DNA of 64,000 nucleotides from Bradyrhizobium iriomotense. Its GTDB lineage: Bacteria; Pseudomonadota; Alphaproteobacteria; Rhizobiales; Xanthobacteraceae. Shown piece after piece: positions 28,995 to 37,644 of this stretch. The DNA is taken from NCBI RefSeq assembly GCF_030160715.1, contig NZ_BSOW01000005.1:248001-312000 (forward strand). Reading direction: 5' to 3'. The notes beneath the pieces were generated by a model that saw only the letters and a list, made by a program, of their open reading frames with translations, was not told where the DNA came from and searched no databases. Position 1 is the first letter of the stretch, and every line of letters begins with the position of its first letter. The translations under genes were made by a program, and so were the position numbers.

Positions 28995-30628
28995 TGAGTA
29001 GCGACGATGATCGGCGTGGGCCCATTTCGCTCGGGGGCATCGCCCCGCAACCGCTGTTCGCGGTCGCCGCCGTGGTTCTTGGCTCTATCTTCACCAATTA
29101 CGACACGCGATTGATCGGCTACGGTATCTCGGATCTGCGCGGCGCGTTCTCGCTCAGCTTCGACGAGGGAGCGTGGCTCTACACGGCCTCTGTCGGATCG
29201 CAGATCTTCGTCGCCCCGGCGGTCGTCTGGCTCGTCACAACCTTTGGACTGCGACGCATCCTTGCGGTCCCCAGCATGCTGTTTGCCGTCGTCTCCTATG
29301 CCATCCCGTTCGCCAAGAACTACGAAACGCTGATGGCATTGAGCATCGTCTATGGGCTGTTGCTGGGCACGTTTGTGCCGGCGACGTTCATGATCATCTT
29401 CCGGCACCTGCCGACGAAGTGGTGGCTCTGGGCAATCGCCCTTTATGCCGTGCGCGTCGGGCTGACCCAGGATGTCGGCCTGGCCGCCGTCGGGCTCTTT
29501 ACCGCCGACATCGGATGGCAATGGCTATACTGGCAGGGCGTTGTGATTGCACCCCCGATGGCACTGCTCGTCTATTTGGGGACACCTCCATGCCGGATCA
29601 ATCGCGACCTTTTGCATAACGCCGACTGGGGCGGCATGTTGTTGTTCGGCGCCTCGCTATCGATGCTCTACGCAGGGCTAGATCAGGGCAACCGGCTCGA
29701 TTGGCTCGGGTCGGGCATCGTGGTCGGTCTGCTCGTCGGTGGCGGCACCCTCTTCATTGCCTTCCTTGTCAACGAAGTCTACGCCCGTCACCCCTGGGCC
29801 AACATCGACGTGTTGTTCAGGCGCAACATCGGATTCGGCCTTGCGGTCGCGCTCTTCTACACCCTGACCAGCCTGTCCAATTCGGTCCTCGTGCCCGGCT
29901 TTCTAGGCACCGTCACGCTGCTGCGTCCCGAACAGTATGGATCGCTGTTGCTGGCCTACGGCGCCTTGCCGATATTGACGTTGACGCCACTTTCGGTCGT
30001 CATCCTTCGTCACTTCGATGCCCGTTGGGTTGCCGCCTTCGGACTATCGACCTTCGCCGCGGCGGGCCTTCTTGGCATGCAATTGACCCATGATTGGGCG
30101 CCAGCGGACTTTCGCGCGATCGTCCTGCTGCTGTCGGTGGGCCAGGTCTTCACCTTGACGCCAACCATACTTACTCTGGTCGCAAACTCGGATTCGTCTC
30201 GCGCAACGGCATTCTCGGCGTATATCCAGGTCATCCGCGTGGTCGGCGCGGAGGTTGGCGTGGCCCTGATGACCACTTGGCTGCGTGTCCGCGAACAGAT
30301 TCATTCGTACTATCTCGGACTTCATGTTGCAGAGGGCAACTCCGAGGTGGGACACCGGTTGGCCGCACTCGCCGGGCAACTCTCGGATCATGGCGCGGAC
30401 GTTGCGTCGGCACGAGCGATCTCCGTCATTTCGGGAACAGTCGCGCGCGAGGCCAATGTCTTCGCATTCATCGACGGCTTCTCCCTCTGCTTTTGGCTGG
30501 CGATCGCCGGCCTATTCTGCGTGTGTTGGATCACGCGGGCGCCGCCAGGGCCATTTACGCCCGCTCCATTTGGCCTTGCCAAAGCGCTGCTGCGACGATG
30601 CGGTGTAAGGCTGGCGACGCACGTCTGA
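28991..30628 (+). CDS. MFS exporter of the DHA2/EmrB family
   Basis: 545 residues with about 14 hydrophobic helices, the DHA2 layout. The start SLGGIAPQPLFAVAAVVLGS and NYDTRLIGYGISDLRGAF are typical of helix 1 of EmrB-like proteins. It would export drugs, aromatic compounds or uncouplers across the inner membrane by proton antiport together with the HlyD-type protein upstream. No outer-membrane channel gene is seen nearby. Confidence 0.9.
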   Translation: MMSSDDDRRGPISLGGIAPQPLFAVAAVVLGSIFTNYDTRLIGYGISDLRGAFSLSFDEGAWLYTASVGSQIFVAPAVVWLVTTFGLRRILAVPSMLFAVVSYAIPFAKNYETLMALSIVYGLLLGTFVPATFMIIFRHLPTKWWLWAIALYAVRVGLTQDVGLAAVGLFTADIGWQWLYWQGVVIAPPMALLVYLGTPPCRINRDLLHNADWGGMLLFGASLSMLYAGLDQGNRLDWLGSGIVVGLLVGGGTLFIAFLVNEVYARHPWANIDVLFRRNIGFGLAVALFYTLTSLSNSVLVPGFLGTVTLLRPEQYGSLLLAYGALPILTLTPLSVVILRHFDARWVAAFGLSTFAAAGLLGMQLTHDWAPADFRAIVLLLSVGQVFTLTPTILTLVANSDSSRATAFSAYIQVIRVVGAEVGVALMTTWLRVREQIHSYYLGLHVAEGNSEVGHRLAALAGQLSDHGADVASARAISVISGTVAREANVFAFIDGFSLCFWLAIAGLFCVCWITRAPPGPFTPAPFGLAKALLRRCGVRLATHV

Positions 30629-30797
30629 CAGCAACCGCGCTCGACTGCCGCCGTCGGACCAATATCCGGCTCGACGCGGACAAATAGGGGCACGCTTTCA
30701 CAATATTTGTTGGACTTGATACGGCACACTGACGGATGCGCGGGCCAACCCCTCCAACTCGTGGGAGCTGCCACGTGTCCGCGATGGGAGTACGCCG
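30629..30797. promoter_or_regulatory. Promoter region of the bd-type oxidase genes
   Basis: About 170 bases, AT-richer near the middle. No convincing FNR/FixK box (TTGAT-N4-ATCAA) could be found. Nothing else assigned. Confidence 0.35.
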
Positions 30798-32186
30798 ATG
30801 GATCCCGTGATACTTTCACGCCTGCAGTTCGCGTTCACGATTGGCTATCACATCCTGTGGCCGGCATTTTCCATCGGGATCGCGTGGTTCATCGTCACCT
30901 TGAACGCCCTGTGGCTCCGGACCGGAAAGCCCGCATACCATCAGCTCGCGACCTTCTGGACGAAGGTCTTTGCTCTCGCGTTCGGGATGGGCGTCGTGAC
31001 CGGCGTAGTCATCTCGTACGAAATCGGACTGAACTGGTCCCGCTATGCGCGAGTCATGGCTGATGTCATCAGCCCGCTCCTGACGCTCGAAGTCCTGACG
31101 GCATTTTTCCTGGAAGCCGGCTTCATCGGGATCATGCTGTTCGGCGAGAAACGTGTCGGGAAACGGCTCCATTTCGCCGCGTCCGTGATCGTGGCGACAG
31201 GCACGGTCATCTCGGCTTTCTGGATCATCGCGGCGAACTCCTGGATGCAGACGCCGATGGATTTCACGACGACCGGCGATGGCCGGTTCGTCACTACGGA
31301 TTTCTGGGGCGTGGTTTTCAATCCTTCGATGCCATACCGGCTCGCACATATGCTTCTGGCCAGCTTCATCACCGGAATCTTCGTCGTTGTCGGCGTGTCC
31401 GCGTTCTGGCTCCTGCGCGGCAGAACGAAGGAGCAGGCGCCCGCCCGCGCGGCATTCTCGCTCTGCCTTTGGCTGGCGACGATATTGGTACCGCTGCAAA
31501 TCTTCGTTGGCGATCAACACGGGCTCAACACCCGAAAATTCCAACCCATGAAACTCGCAGCCATCGAAGCGCGATGGGAGACGGCGAGAGCGGTGCCGCT
31601 GACGGCCATCGCCTGGCCGGACGAGAAGGCGGAGCGCAACGACTACGCCGTCGAAATCCCCTGGCTGGGAAGCATCATTCTCACGCATTCGCTCCGTGGC
31701 GAAGTCAAGGGCCTGAAGGAAGTGCCCGCGAGCGAACGGCCGCCCGTCATTCCCGTATTCTTCGCCTTCCGGATCATGGTTGGCTGCGCAATGGCGTTGC
31801 TCGGCCTTGCGCTACTGTCCCTCTATCTTCGCTGGCGCCAAAAACTGTTCGACACCCGTTGGTATCTCTACGCGTGCCTGGCTGGCACGCCGCTTGGCTT
31901 TATCGCGACACTCGCGGGCTGGACGGTGACGGAGGTGGGACGGCAACCTTACGTCGTCTACGGGCAACTGCGGACCGCAGACGCCGTCTCCCCGATCGCC
32001 GGCGGGGCTGTTTTCGGATCGCTCGCAGTCGCGCTGGTGCTCTACAATCTCCTGCTGCTGGGCTTCTTCTTCTATGGCGGCCGACTGGTATGGCGCGGGT
32101 TCGAAGTCGAGACGCCAACAATTCCCGTTGGCCGCCCACTGGGTGCCATCCACGCAGCAATGGCAGCAAGGGAAGCAATCAAATGA
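30798..32186 (+). CDS. cydA: Cytochrome bd-type ubiquinol oxidase subunit I, cyanide-insensitive (CioA) type
   Basis: 462 residues with about nine transmembrane helices. H18 in YHILWP is the haem b595 ligand; GDQHGLNTRKFQPMKLAAIEARWE is the quinol-binding loop. The loop is short, as in CioA-type oxidases rather than the long-loop E. coli CydA. GWTVTEVGRQPYVVYG is the conserved GRQPW-like region. It oxidises ubiquinol and reduces oxygen to water without pumping protons, useful under low oxygen or with respiratory inhibitors. Its stop overlaps the subunit II start (ATGA). Confidence 0.93.
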   Translation: MDPVILSRLQFAFTIGYHILWPAFSIGIAWFIVTLNALWLRTGKPAYHQLATFWTKVFALAFGMGVVTGVVISYEIGLNWSRYARVMADVISPLLTLEVLTAFFLEAGFIGIMLFGEKRVGKRLHFAASVIVATGTVISAFWIIAANSWMQTPMDFTTTGDGRFVTTDFWGVVFNPSMPYRLAHMLLASFITGIFVVVGVSAFWLLRGRTKEQAPARAAFSLCLWLATILVPLQIFVGDQHGLNTRKFQPMKLAAIEARWETARAVPLTAIAWPDEKAERNDYAVEIPWLGSIILTHSLRGEVKGLKEVPASERPPVIPVFFAFRIMVGCAMALLGLALLSLYLRWRQKLFDTRWYLYACLAGTPLGFIATLAGWTVTEVGRQPYVVYGQLRTADAVSPIAGGAVFGSLAVALVLYNLLLLGFFFYGGRLVWRGFEVETPTIPVGRPLGAIHAAMAAREAIK

Positions 32187-33190
32187 GCACCTTGGGCAAT
32201 CTCGATCTGCCGGTGGTGTTTGCAGTATCCGCGGCCTTCGTCATAGCGCTGTATGTCATCCTGGACGGTTTCGACCTCGGTGTCGGGATCCTCTTGCCGT
32301 TCGCATCGCATCCAACTGACCGCGACATCATGATCCGGACTTTGGCACCCAACTGGGATGGCAACGAGACCTGGCTCGTGCTCGGCGCGATGGTGCTATG
32401 GACCGCCTTTCCCGGGGCCTTCGCTATTCTCATCCCGGCGTACTACGTGCCCCTCGCCTTGATGCTGTTTGGGCTCGTTTTGCGAGGCGTTTCGTTCGGC
32501 TTCCGATCCCAGGGCGGCCCGTTGAGTGTCATATGGACGACGACCTTCACAGGCGGATCTGCGGTCGCAGCCTTCTGCCAGGGCGCCATCCTGGGATCAT
32601 TCGTCGGCGGGACAATTCAAGTCGCCGACGGCCACTTTGCCGGCGGTCCGTTTGACTGGATCACGCCGTTTTCGGTCGCGACGGGCCTCGGACTCGCAGC
32701 CGGTTATGGACTGCTCGGCGCGTGCTGGTTGATATGGAAGACCGAAGGAACGACGCAGACCTCCAGCCGCAAGCTCGCCCTCGTAACGCTTTTTCTCACG
32801 GGCGCCGCAATCGCATTGATCAGCCTCTGGACTCCGTTGAGCGTTCCTGCGATCGCCGATCGTTGGTTCACGATCCCGCACCTGTTGTCGCTCGCGCCGC
32901 TTCCCCTCGTTGCCGCAGCAGCCTGGGCTGGCGCCCTGCGTTCATTGTCCGGACCGCGTGATTGGGTACCATTTCTTTGCGCGATTCTGCTGTTTCTCGC
33001 CTCGTTGGGCGGGCTTGGCGCGAGTGTCTGGCCGTACGCCATTCCAGGGGTGATGAACATTTGGGATGCAGCATCCGAACCGCGAACTCAAGCCATCTCG
33101 TTTTTCGCAATCGCTGGAATTGTTCCGATCATCCTGGCCTATGTTGGTTTCAGCTATTGGACGTTCCGAGGAAAGATTGGCGCGTCGTGA
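32183..33190 (+). CDS. cydB: Cytochrome bd-type ubiquinol oxidase subunit II
   Basis: 335 residues, about eight transmembrane helices. The opening LYVILDGFDLGVGIL and the motif PNWDGNETWLVLG are diagnostic for CydB/CioB. It pairs with subunit I, overlapping it by 4 bases. No CydX-like small ORF was evident after it; the next 80 bases lead to the OYE gene. Confidence 0.93.
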   Translation: MSTLGNLDLPVVFAVSAAFVIALYVILDGFDLGVGILLPFASHPTDRDIMIRTLAPNWDGNETWLVLGAMVLWTAFPGAFAILIPAYYVPLALMLFGLVLRGVSFGFRSQGGPLSVIWTTTFTGGSAVAAFCQGAILGSFVGGTIQVADGHFAGGPFDWITPFSVATGLGLAAGYGLLGACWLIWKTEGTTQTSSRKLALVTLFLTGAAIALISLWTPLSVPAIADRWFTIPHLLSLAPLPLVAAAAWAGALRSLSGPRDWVPFLCAILLFLASLGGLGASVWPYAIPGVMNIWDAASEPRTQAISFFAIAGIVPIILAYVGFSYWTFRGKIGAS

Positions 33191-33270
33191 ACGAACGAAC
33201 ACGGACCCGTCGCAGCGACCCGGCCCGACGGTTCTGACGCGAGACGATGGCACCACGGAGGAAGATCGCA

Positions 33271-34425
33271 ATGACGCATCGGCCTGCCATCTTTGAACCC
33301 ATTCGGGTCGGCTCGCTCGAATTGTCGAACCGGATCGTCATCGCGCCGATGTGCCAATATTCGGCAGAGAATGGCTGCATGAACGACTGGCACCTGATTC
33401 ACTTGGGGCACCTTTCGCTCTCTGGCGCCGCCCTGCTCACGATCGAGGCTACGGCGGTACTCCCGGATGGTCGCATCACATGGGCGGATGTCGGCCTATA
33501 TGACGACAAGACGGAAATGGCGATGAGCTCTACGCTCGATCGCATTCGACGCTGGTCGGGTATTCCCATCGGCATTCAATTGAACCACGCAGGCCGCAAA
33601 GCGTCCACGAACGTGCCCTGGGTCGGAGGAGCCCAGATCGCACCTGGCGCGCCAGGTGGCTGGCAGACGGATGCACCTTCAGCGATACCCTATGCCGAAG
33701 GCCAGATCGCGCCGCGGATGCTCGATCGCGATGGACTTCGAGACGTCCGCGATGCCTTCGTGGCATCGGCGAAACGCGCCCGGCGTATTGGTGTCGACCT
33801 GATCCAGCTTCACTGCGCCCACGGCTACCTTCTGCATCAATTCCTGTCGCCACTCTCCAATCAGCGTGACGACCGGTATGGCGGATCGTCGGAAAATCGC
33901 ATGAGGTTTCCGCTTGAAGTATTCGAGGCCGTGCGTCAGGCGGTCCCCGACGGGCCGGTCACCGTACGCGTCTCCGGCACCGACTGGGTCGACGGCGGTT
34001 GGGACATCGAGCAGACCTGCGCCTTCGCTGCGATGCTGGAACGTGCCGGCTGCGACGCCCTTCATATTTCAAGCGGCGGTCTCCACCCCGGTCAGAAGAT
34101 TCCAGTGGGACCAAGCTATCAGGTGCCCCTCGCTCGCGCTGTCAAGACGAACGTGCGGATTCCGGTCGTCGCGGTCGGACTGATCACTGGCTTTGATCAA
34201 GCCGAGGCAATTGTGGCCACCCGGGATGCCGATTTGGTCGCGCTGGCACGCACGATCCTTTATGATCCTCGGTGGCCCTGGCACGCTGCGGCCGAACTAG
34301 GCGCCCAGGTCCAGGCACCAAACCAGTATCTTCGGTCGCAGCCTCGGCGGTTCAAGGATCTCCTGGTCGCGGGCAGCCCAAAGCGATCCGAGCGCCCTGC
34401 TCTTGCCGATCGAAAGCTATCGTGA
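33271..34425 (+). CDS. Old yellow enzyme family NADH:flavin oxidoreductase (YqjM/XenA class)
   Basis: 384 residues from the ATG behind GGAGGAAG. An FMN TIM barrel: C28 and Y30 in PMCQYS are typical of the thermophilic-like YqjM class, LNHAGRKAS and HCAHGYLLHQFLSPLSN carry active-site and FMN contacts, and DDRYGGSSENR is the family block. It reduces activated C=C bonds of electrophiles such as enones or nitro compounds. Its position after an efflux pump and bd oxidase suits a stress-response neighbourhood. Confidence 0.92.
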   Translation: MTHRPAIFEPIRVGSLELSNRIVIAPMCQYSAENGCMNDWHLIHLGHLSLSGAALLTIEATAVLPDGRITWADVGLYDDKTEMAMSSTLDRIRRWSGIPIGIQLNHAGRKASTNVPWVGGAQIAPGAPGGWQTDAPSAIPYAEGQIAPRMLDRDGLRDVRDAFVASAKRARRIGVDLIQLHCAHGYLLHQFLSPLSNQRDDRYGGSSENRMRFPLEVFEAVRQAVPDGPVTVRVSGTDWVDGGWDIEQTCAFAAMLERAGCDALHISSGGLHPGQKIPVGPSYQVPLARAVKTNVRIPVVAVGLITGFDQAEAIVATRDADLVALARTILYDPRWPWHAAAELGAQVQAPNQYLRSQPRRFKDLLVAGSPKRSERPALADRKLS

Positions 34426-34468
34426 GCTTGCTCGCGCAAACCGCCAATTCGCAGCATGGAGGCGCCTG

Positions 34469-34777
34469 GTGTCCGTTCCCTGTTCTCATCAAAACCTCAT
34501 CCGAACCGTTACGCCAAGCGCACGAGGCTGCGAGGAATGCTTGAAAACCGGAAGCTGGTGGGTGCACCTGCGCATCTGCCGTTCCTGCGGGCACGTCGGT
34601 TGTTGCGACCAGTCGCCCGGAAAACACGCCACCAAGCATTTTGAGCTGACCGAGCACCCCATCATCGAAGGTTACGATCCACCGGAGGGTTGGGGCTGGT
34701 GCTATCTCGACGCGACATTCATCGAGCTCGACCATCCGACTCCGCAGCTCGGTCCGATTCCGCGCTTCGTATCATGA
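34469..34777 (+). CDS. UBP-type zinc-finger protein
   Basis: 102 residues from a GTG placed 6 bases after GGAGG. The domain is a ZnF_UBP fold: C5/H7, C21-x2-C24, C37-x2-C40, C45, then H53, H57 and H63, with the ending GWGWCYLD. In eukaryotes this fold binds the ubiquitin C-terminal tail; bacterial stand-alone copies have no settled role. It follows the OYE gene by 43 bases. Its last 59 bases overlap antisense with the degenerate end of the following regulator. Confidence 0.8.
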   Translation: MSVPCSHQNLIRTVTPSARGCEECLKTGSWWVHLRICRSCGHVGCCDQSPGKHATKHFELTEHPIIEGYDPPEGWGWCYLDATFIELDHPTPQLGPIPRFVS

Positions 34778-36374
34778 GTTGAGATCGCCCCTCGCCGCGC
34801 CTTGGCGTCGTTTTACCACCTATCGCTACGCGGCCCGGACGCTGCGGCGAACATACGACGCTCGCTGCGTAGGCTCTCGTGGTCTCGAGCAAGCGAAACA
34901 TCGGCGCTTCGCTTGCCGTTTCGACGGCAAGAAACGACTTGTCCAAGAGGCCGTAGAACACCTCGGACGGGCGCCTGCACGCTCTATCCGAGCAGCTTGC
35001 GATGGCGCGCTCGGCCGTGAACGAGCCACGGAGCGCAGCAAGGCGAACCAGCATGAGCTGCTCCTCATCCGAGAGAAGACCATAGCTCCAATCAAACGCG
35101 GCAGCCAGAGTGCGATGCCTCGGCAAGGCGGTGCGGCGGCCTCTCGTGAGGATGGAAAAGCAATCGTCGAGACGAGCAGCAATCTCGCGGAGCCCCAGTT
35201 CCGCGACTCGAGCGGCAGCAAACTCGAGCGCAAGCGGTATTCCGTCAAGCCTCCGACATATTTCGGCGATTTTCGGCAGATCTCGCCGGCATGGCTCGAA
35301 GCGCGTTGATGATCGAACACGATCGATGAATAAGGTCACTGCCGAAAACTTCGTGAGATCCTTCTCCTCGATCTCCTCTCCCGCCGCCGGAAACGTGAGC
35401 GATGGCAGGCTGTGGATCCATTCCCCCGTTGCGCGCAACGCTTCTCGACTGGTTACGAGCAGTTTGAGATTTGAGCAATGACTTAACAGCCTCTCCGCAA
35501 GCACCGCGACTGGCTCCACGATGTGCTCGCATGTATCCAGTATCAACAGGGTCCCATCGACTCGAAGATGCTCGCACAATGACGCCAAGGCATCGCGTTC
35601 CGTCGTAAGGTGCAGGGCTTCCGAGAGGACCTGCGCCGCTCCCGCGCCGTCAGTGACATTCGAGAAATCAACGAACCTCATCTCACCCCGGCACTTCTCG
35701 GCGTAGCGCTTCGCCGTTGCGATCGCAACGGTTGTCTTGCCGATACCGCCCGGCCCGGTGATGGTCACTAGGCGATTTTGGTCCAGTGCATCTTCAATGA
35801 TCTGAATTGCATCGTCTCGTCCCACTATGGTGTTGGCGAGGATGGGAAGTTCCGGATGTCTCTGGGCTCCGGGGCCGGCCGGCACGACCAGATTTGGGTG
35901 ATAGCGTACAGGCAGAACGAAACAATAGCCGCGGTTCGGTACCGTATTGATAGCGCGGCTCGCCTCTTCCCATTGCGACAGGATCTTTCTGAGGATGTTC
36001 ATCTGCACGCGGACATTCGCTTCCTCGACCGTAACATTCGGCCACACCAGACGCATCAGATCGCCAAAGCTCACGACGTTCCCGGCCTGAGACACCAGCA
36101 AGGACAGCAGGTCGAGTGCCCGCCCGCCAATCGCGACGCGCTCGCTCCCACGCAGCAAAGTCCGCCTTTTGGGGCACAATCGAAGGCCCGCGAATTCGTA
36201 GTACTCCTCCGACATCGCCCCGGCCGCGCGTGAGGCAGCGCCTTCAGCCACTAAGGGATCGACGCCGCTCGCCGGCCCGGCTGCTGCTGCGGAGGCCAGA
36301 AACTTGCGCCCTTCCCGATCGATTGCGGCTGAATTCGGCTGGTCTGCGGCGAGCACTCCGAGATGCGTGTTCAT
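34719..36374 (-). CDS. Winged-helix / NB-ARC (STAND) ATPase regulator, C-terminally truncated
   Basis: 551 residues from the ATG behind GGAGAAAC. After a poorly conserved 55-residue leader comes an OmpR-like winged helix (about 58-155, ending NRGYCFVLP), then an NB-ARC ATPase with Walker A GPGGIGKTT (207-215) and Walker B LLILDTCEH. Homology to the 945-residue regulator 14 kb away is strong up to RLLETTRAYA. There it stops: the TPR sensor region is missing and about 45 unrelated residues finish the frame. So the ligand-sensing part seems lost. Divergent from the FixJ-type gene. Confidence 0.83.
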   Translation of the reverse strand: MNTHLGVLAADQPNSAAIDREGRKFLASAAAAGPASGVDPLVAEGAASRAAGAMSEEYYEFAGLRLCPKRRTLLRGSERVAIGGRALDLLSLLVSQAGNVVSFGDLMRLVWPNVTVEEANVRVQMNILRKILSQWEEASRAINTVPNRGYCFVLPVRYHPNLVVPAGPGAQRHPELPILANTIVGRDDAIQIIEDALDQNRLVTITGPGGIGKTTVAIATAKRYAEKCRGEMRFVDFSNVTDGAGAAQVLSEALHLTTERDALASLCEHLRVDGTLLILDTCEHIVEPVAVLAERLLSHCSNLKLLVTSREALRATGEWIHSLPSLTFPAAGEEIEEKDLTKFSAVTLFIDRVRSSTRFEPCRRDLPKIAEICRRLDGIPLALEFAAARVAELGLREIAARLDDCFSILTRGRRTALPRHRTLAAAFDWSYGLLSDEEQLMLVRLAALRGSFTAERAIASCSDRACRRPSEVFYGLLDKSFLAVETASEAPMFRLLETTRAYAASVVCSPQRPGRVAIGGKTTPRRGEGRSQLMIRSAESDRAAESDGRAR

Positions 36375-36586
36375 CGAAGTTTCTCCTTGCTTTGCGAGCA
36401 GAGCATCAGAACACCTGGCCGTGGTGGCGGGGAGTATGACGGTGGTCTTGGCGCAGGCCAACATTGCAAGGGTCTCTATGACCCACACCTTGGTATGGTC
36501 CTTTGTTGGCGATGCCGTACCTTCGTTTAGTGCGGCCCGGCGCAACTCGTGGTATTGAATTCAATCTGCCACTGCATGGCACGCGC
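36375..36586. promoter_or_regulatory. Divergent control region, STAND regulator / response regulator
   Basis: About 210 bases between divergent starts. Both promoters are expected here. No CGTTAA repeat like that found before the longer STAND paralogue was seen. Confidence 0.35.
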
Positions 36587-37216
36587 ATGGCTCAAGCGTC
36601 TGATGGCACACCTACCGTACACGTCATCGATGACGACGATTCCGTGCGGCTGATGCTCGACAGCCTGCTACGGTCGGTCGGGCTCAACGTTCGCAGCTAC
36701 AGCAATACGCAGGAATTTCTGAAGGCGAGCCGCCTAGACGGGGCTGGCTGCATTGTTCTCGACATTCGCCTTCCGGGAATCAACGGATTGGACTTCCAGG
36801 AGCAGCTCCAGGAAATTGGGGTCAGACTACCCGTGGTGCTGATGACTGGACACGGGGATATTCCAATGTCTGTGCGAGGAATGAAAGCCGGCGCGATCGA
36901 CTTCCTTGCCAAGCCGTTTCGAGATCAGGACATGATCGATGCGGTCACGGCGGCAATCAACCGAGATCGAGCACGTCGAGCCGACGAGGGCTGGGCTATC
37001 GCGGCAGCCAATCGGTTCGCCACCCTTTCCACGCGCGAGCGCGAAGTGATGCTGCTGGTCACATCCGGAAAACTGAACAAGCAAATCGCGGGAGAACTCG
37101 GTCTAAGCGAAATAACGATAAAGATGCACCGGGGTGCCGTGATGCGCAAAATGGAGGCCCATTCCCTTCCGGATCTAGTTCGTATGGCGGATACGCTCAA
37201 GAATCGAGCGCACTGA
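36587..37216 (+). CDS. FixJ/NarL-family response regulator
   Basis: 209 residues. Receiver domain (about 10-125) with acidic pocket DDDD at 15-18, phosphoacceptor D59 in CIVLDIRLPG, T/K switch residues (LMTGHGD, AKPF). The C-terminal LuxR-type helix-turn-helix is LSTREREVMLLVTSGKLNKQIAGELG. It activates transcription when phosphorylated. The likely donors are the giant hybrid kinases encoded convergently just to the right. The ATG lacks a strong ribosome-binding site; a longer frame upstream seems non-conserved. Confidence 0.9.
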   Translation: MAQASDGTPTVHVIDDDDSVRLMLDSLLRSVGLNVRSYSNTQEFLKASRLDGAGCIVLDIRLPGINGLDFQEQLQEIGVRLPVVLMTGHGDIPMSVRGMKAGAIDFLAKPFRDQDMIDAVTAAINRDRARRADEGWAIAAANRFATLSTREREVMLLVTSGKLNKQIAGELGLSEITIKMHRGAVMRKMEAHSLPDLVRMADTLKNRAH

Positions 37217-37260
37217 GATGCGGTTCAAAAGATTCACACGTGCTGGGCAGGCGGCGACAG

Positions 37261-37614
37261 ATGATTTCCATTGTTGATGACGACGACGCCGTGCGAGAAA
37301 TGCTGGTCTCGTTGACACGATCACTTGGATACGATGCCGTAGGCTTCGCGTCGGCTGAGGAATTTCTTGCATCTGCCAACTTCGAAAACTTTTCCTGCGT
37401 GATTACGGATATACATATGCCAGGAATGAGCGGCTTTGAGCTGCAAGATCAGCTTCATCAGCGCAATGACTCAATCCCAGTCATGATGATAACGGCCCGC
37501 ACCGAACCTGATCTTGAAAGGAAGGCCATCTCCGGTGGGGCGATAGGCTTGCTCCGAAAGCCTCTTGATATCGAAATGCTGGTTGCCTTTATCGAGAGGG
37601 CATTGGGAAATTAA
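37261..37614 (+). CDS. Stand-alone receiver-domain protein (CheY/FixJ-N type)
   Basis: 117 residues from the ATG behind AGGCGG (a GTG 21 bases upstream is the alternative). Single receiver domain: DDDD at 6-9, phosphoacceptor D50 in VITDIHMPGMSG, MITAR and the switch lysine in LRKPLD. No output domain, so it acts as a phosphorelay step or competes for phosphate. It lies 44 bases after the FixJ-type gene and ends 30 bases before the convergent hybrid kinase, indicating a common circuit. Confidence 0.88.
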   Translation: MISIVDDDDAVREMLVSLTRSLGYDAVGFASAEEFLASANFENFSCVITDIHMPGMSGFELQDQLHQRNDSIPVMMITARTEPDLERKAISGGAIGLLRKPLDIEMLVAFIERALGN

Positions 37615-37644
37615 CGCCAGATCCAAGGACGAGAACTTCAAGGT

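Noticed and set aside
30629..30797. FNR/FixK-type box before the bd oxidase genes
   Set aside because: A TTGAT half site occurs but no matching ATCAA at the right spacing.
31469..32182. Upstream extension of the subunit II frame through the end of the subunit I gene
   Set aside because: Conserved CydB sequence begins at MSTLGNL, and the ATGA overlap is the normal coupling; the extension is out-of-frame CydA.
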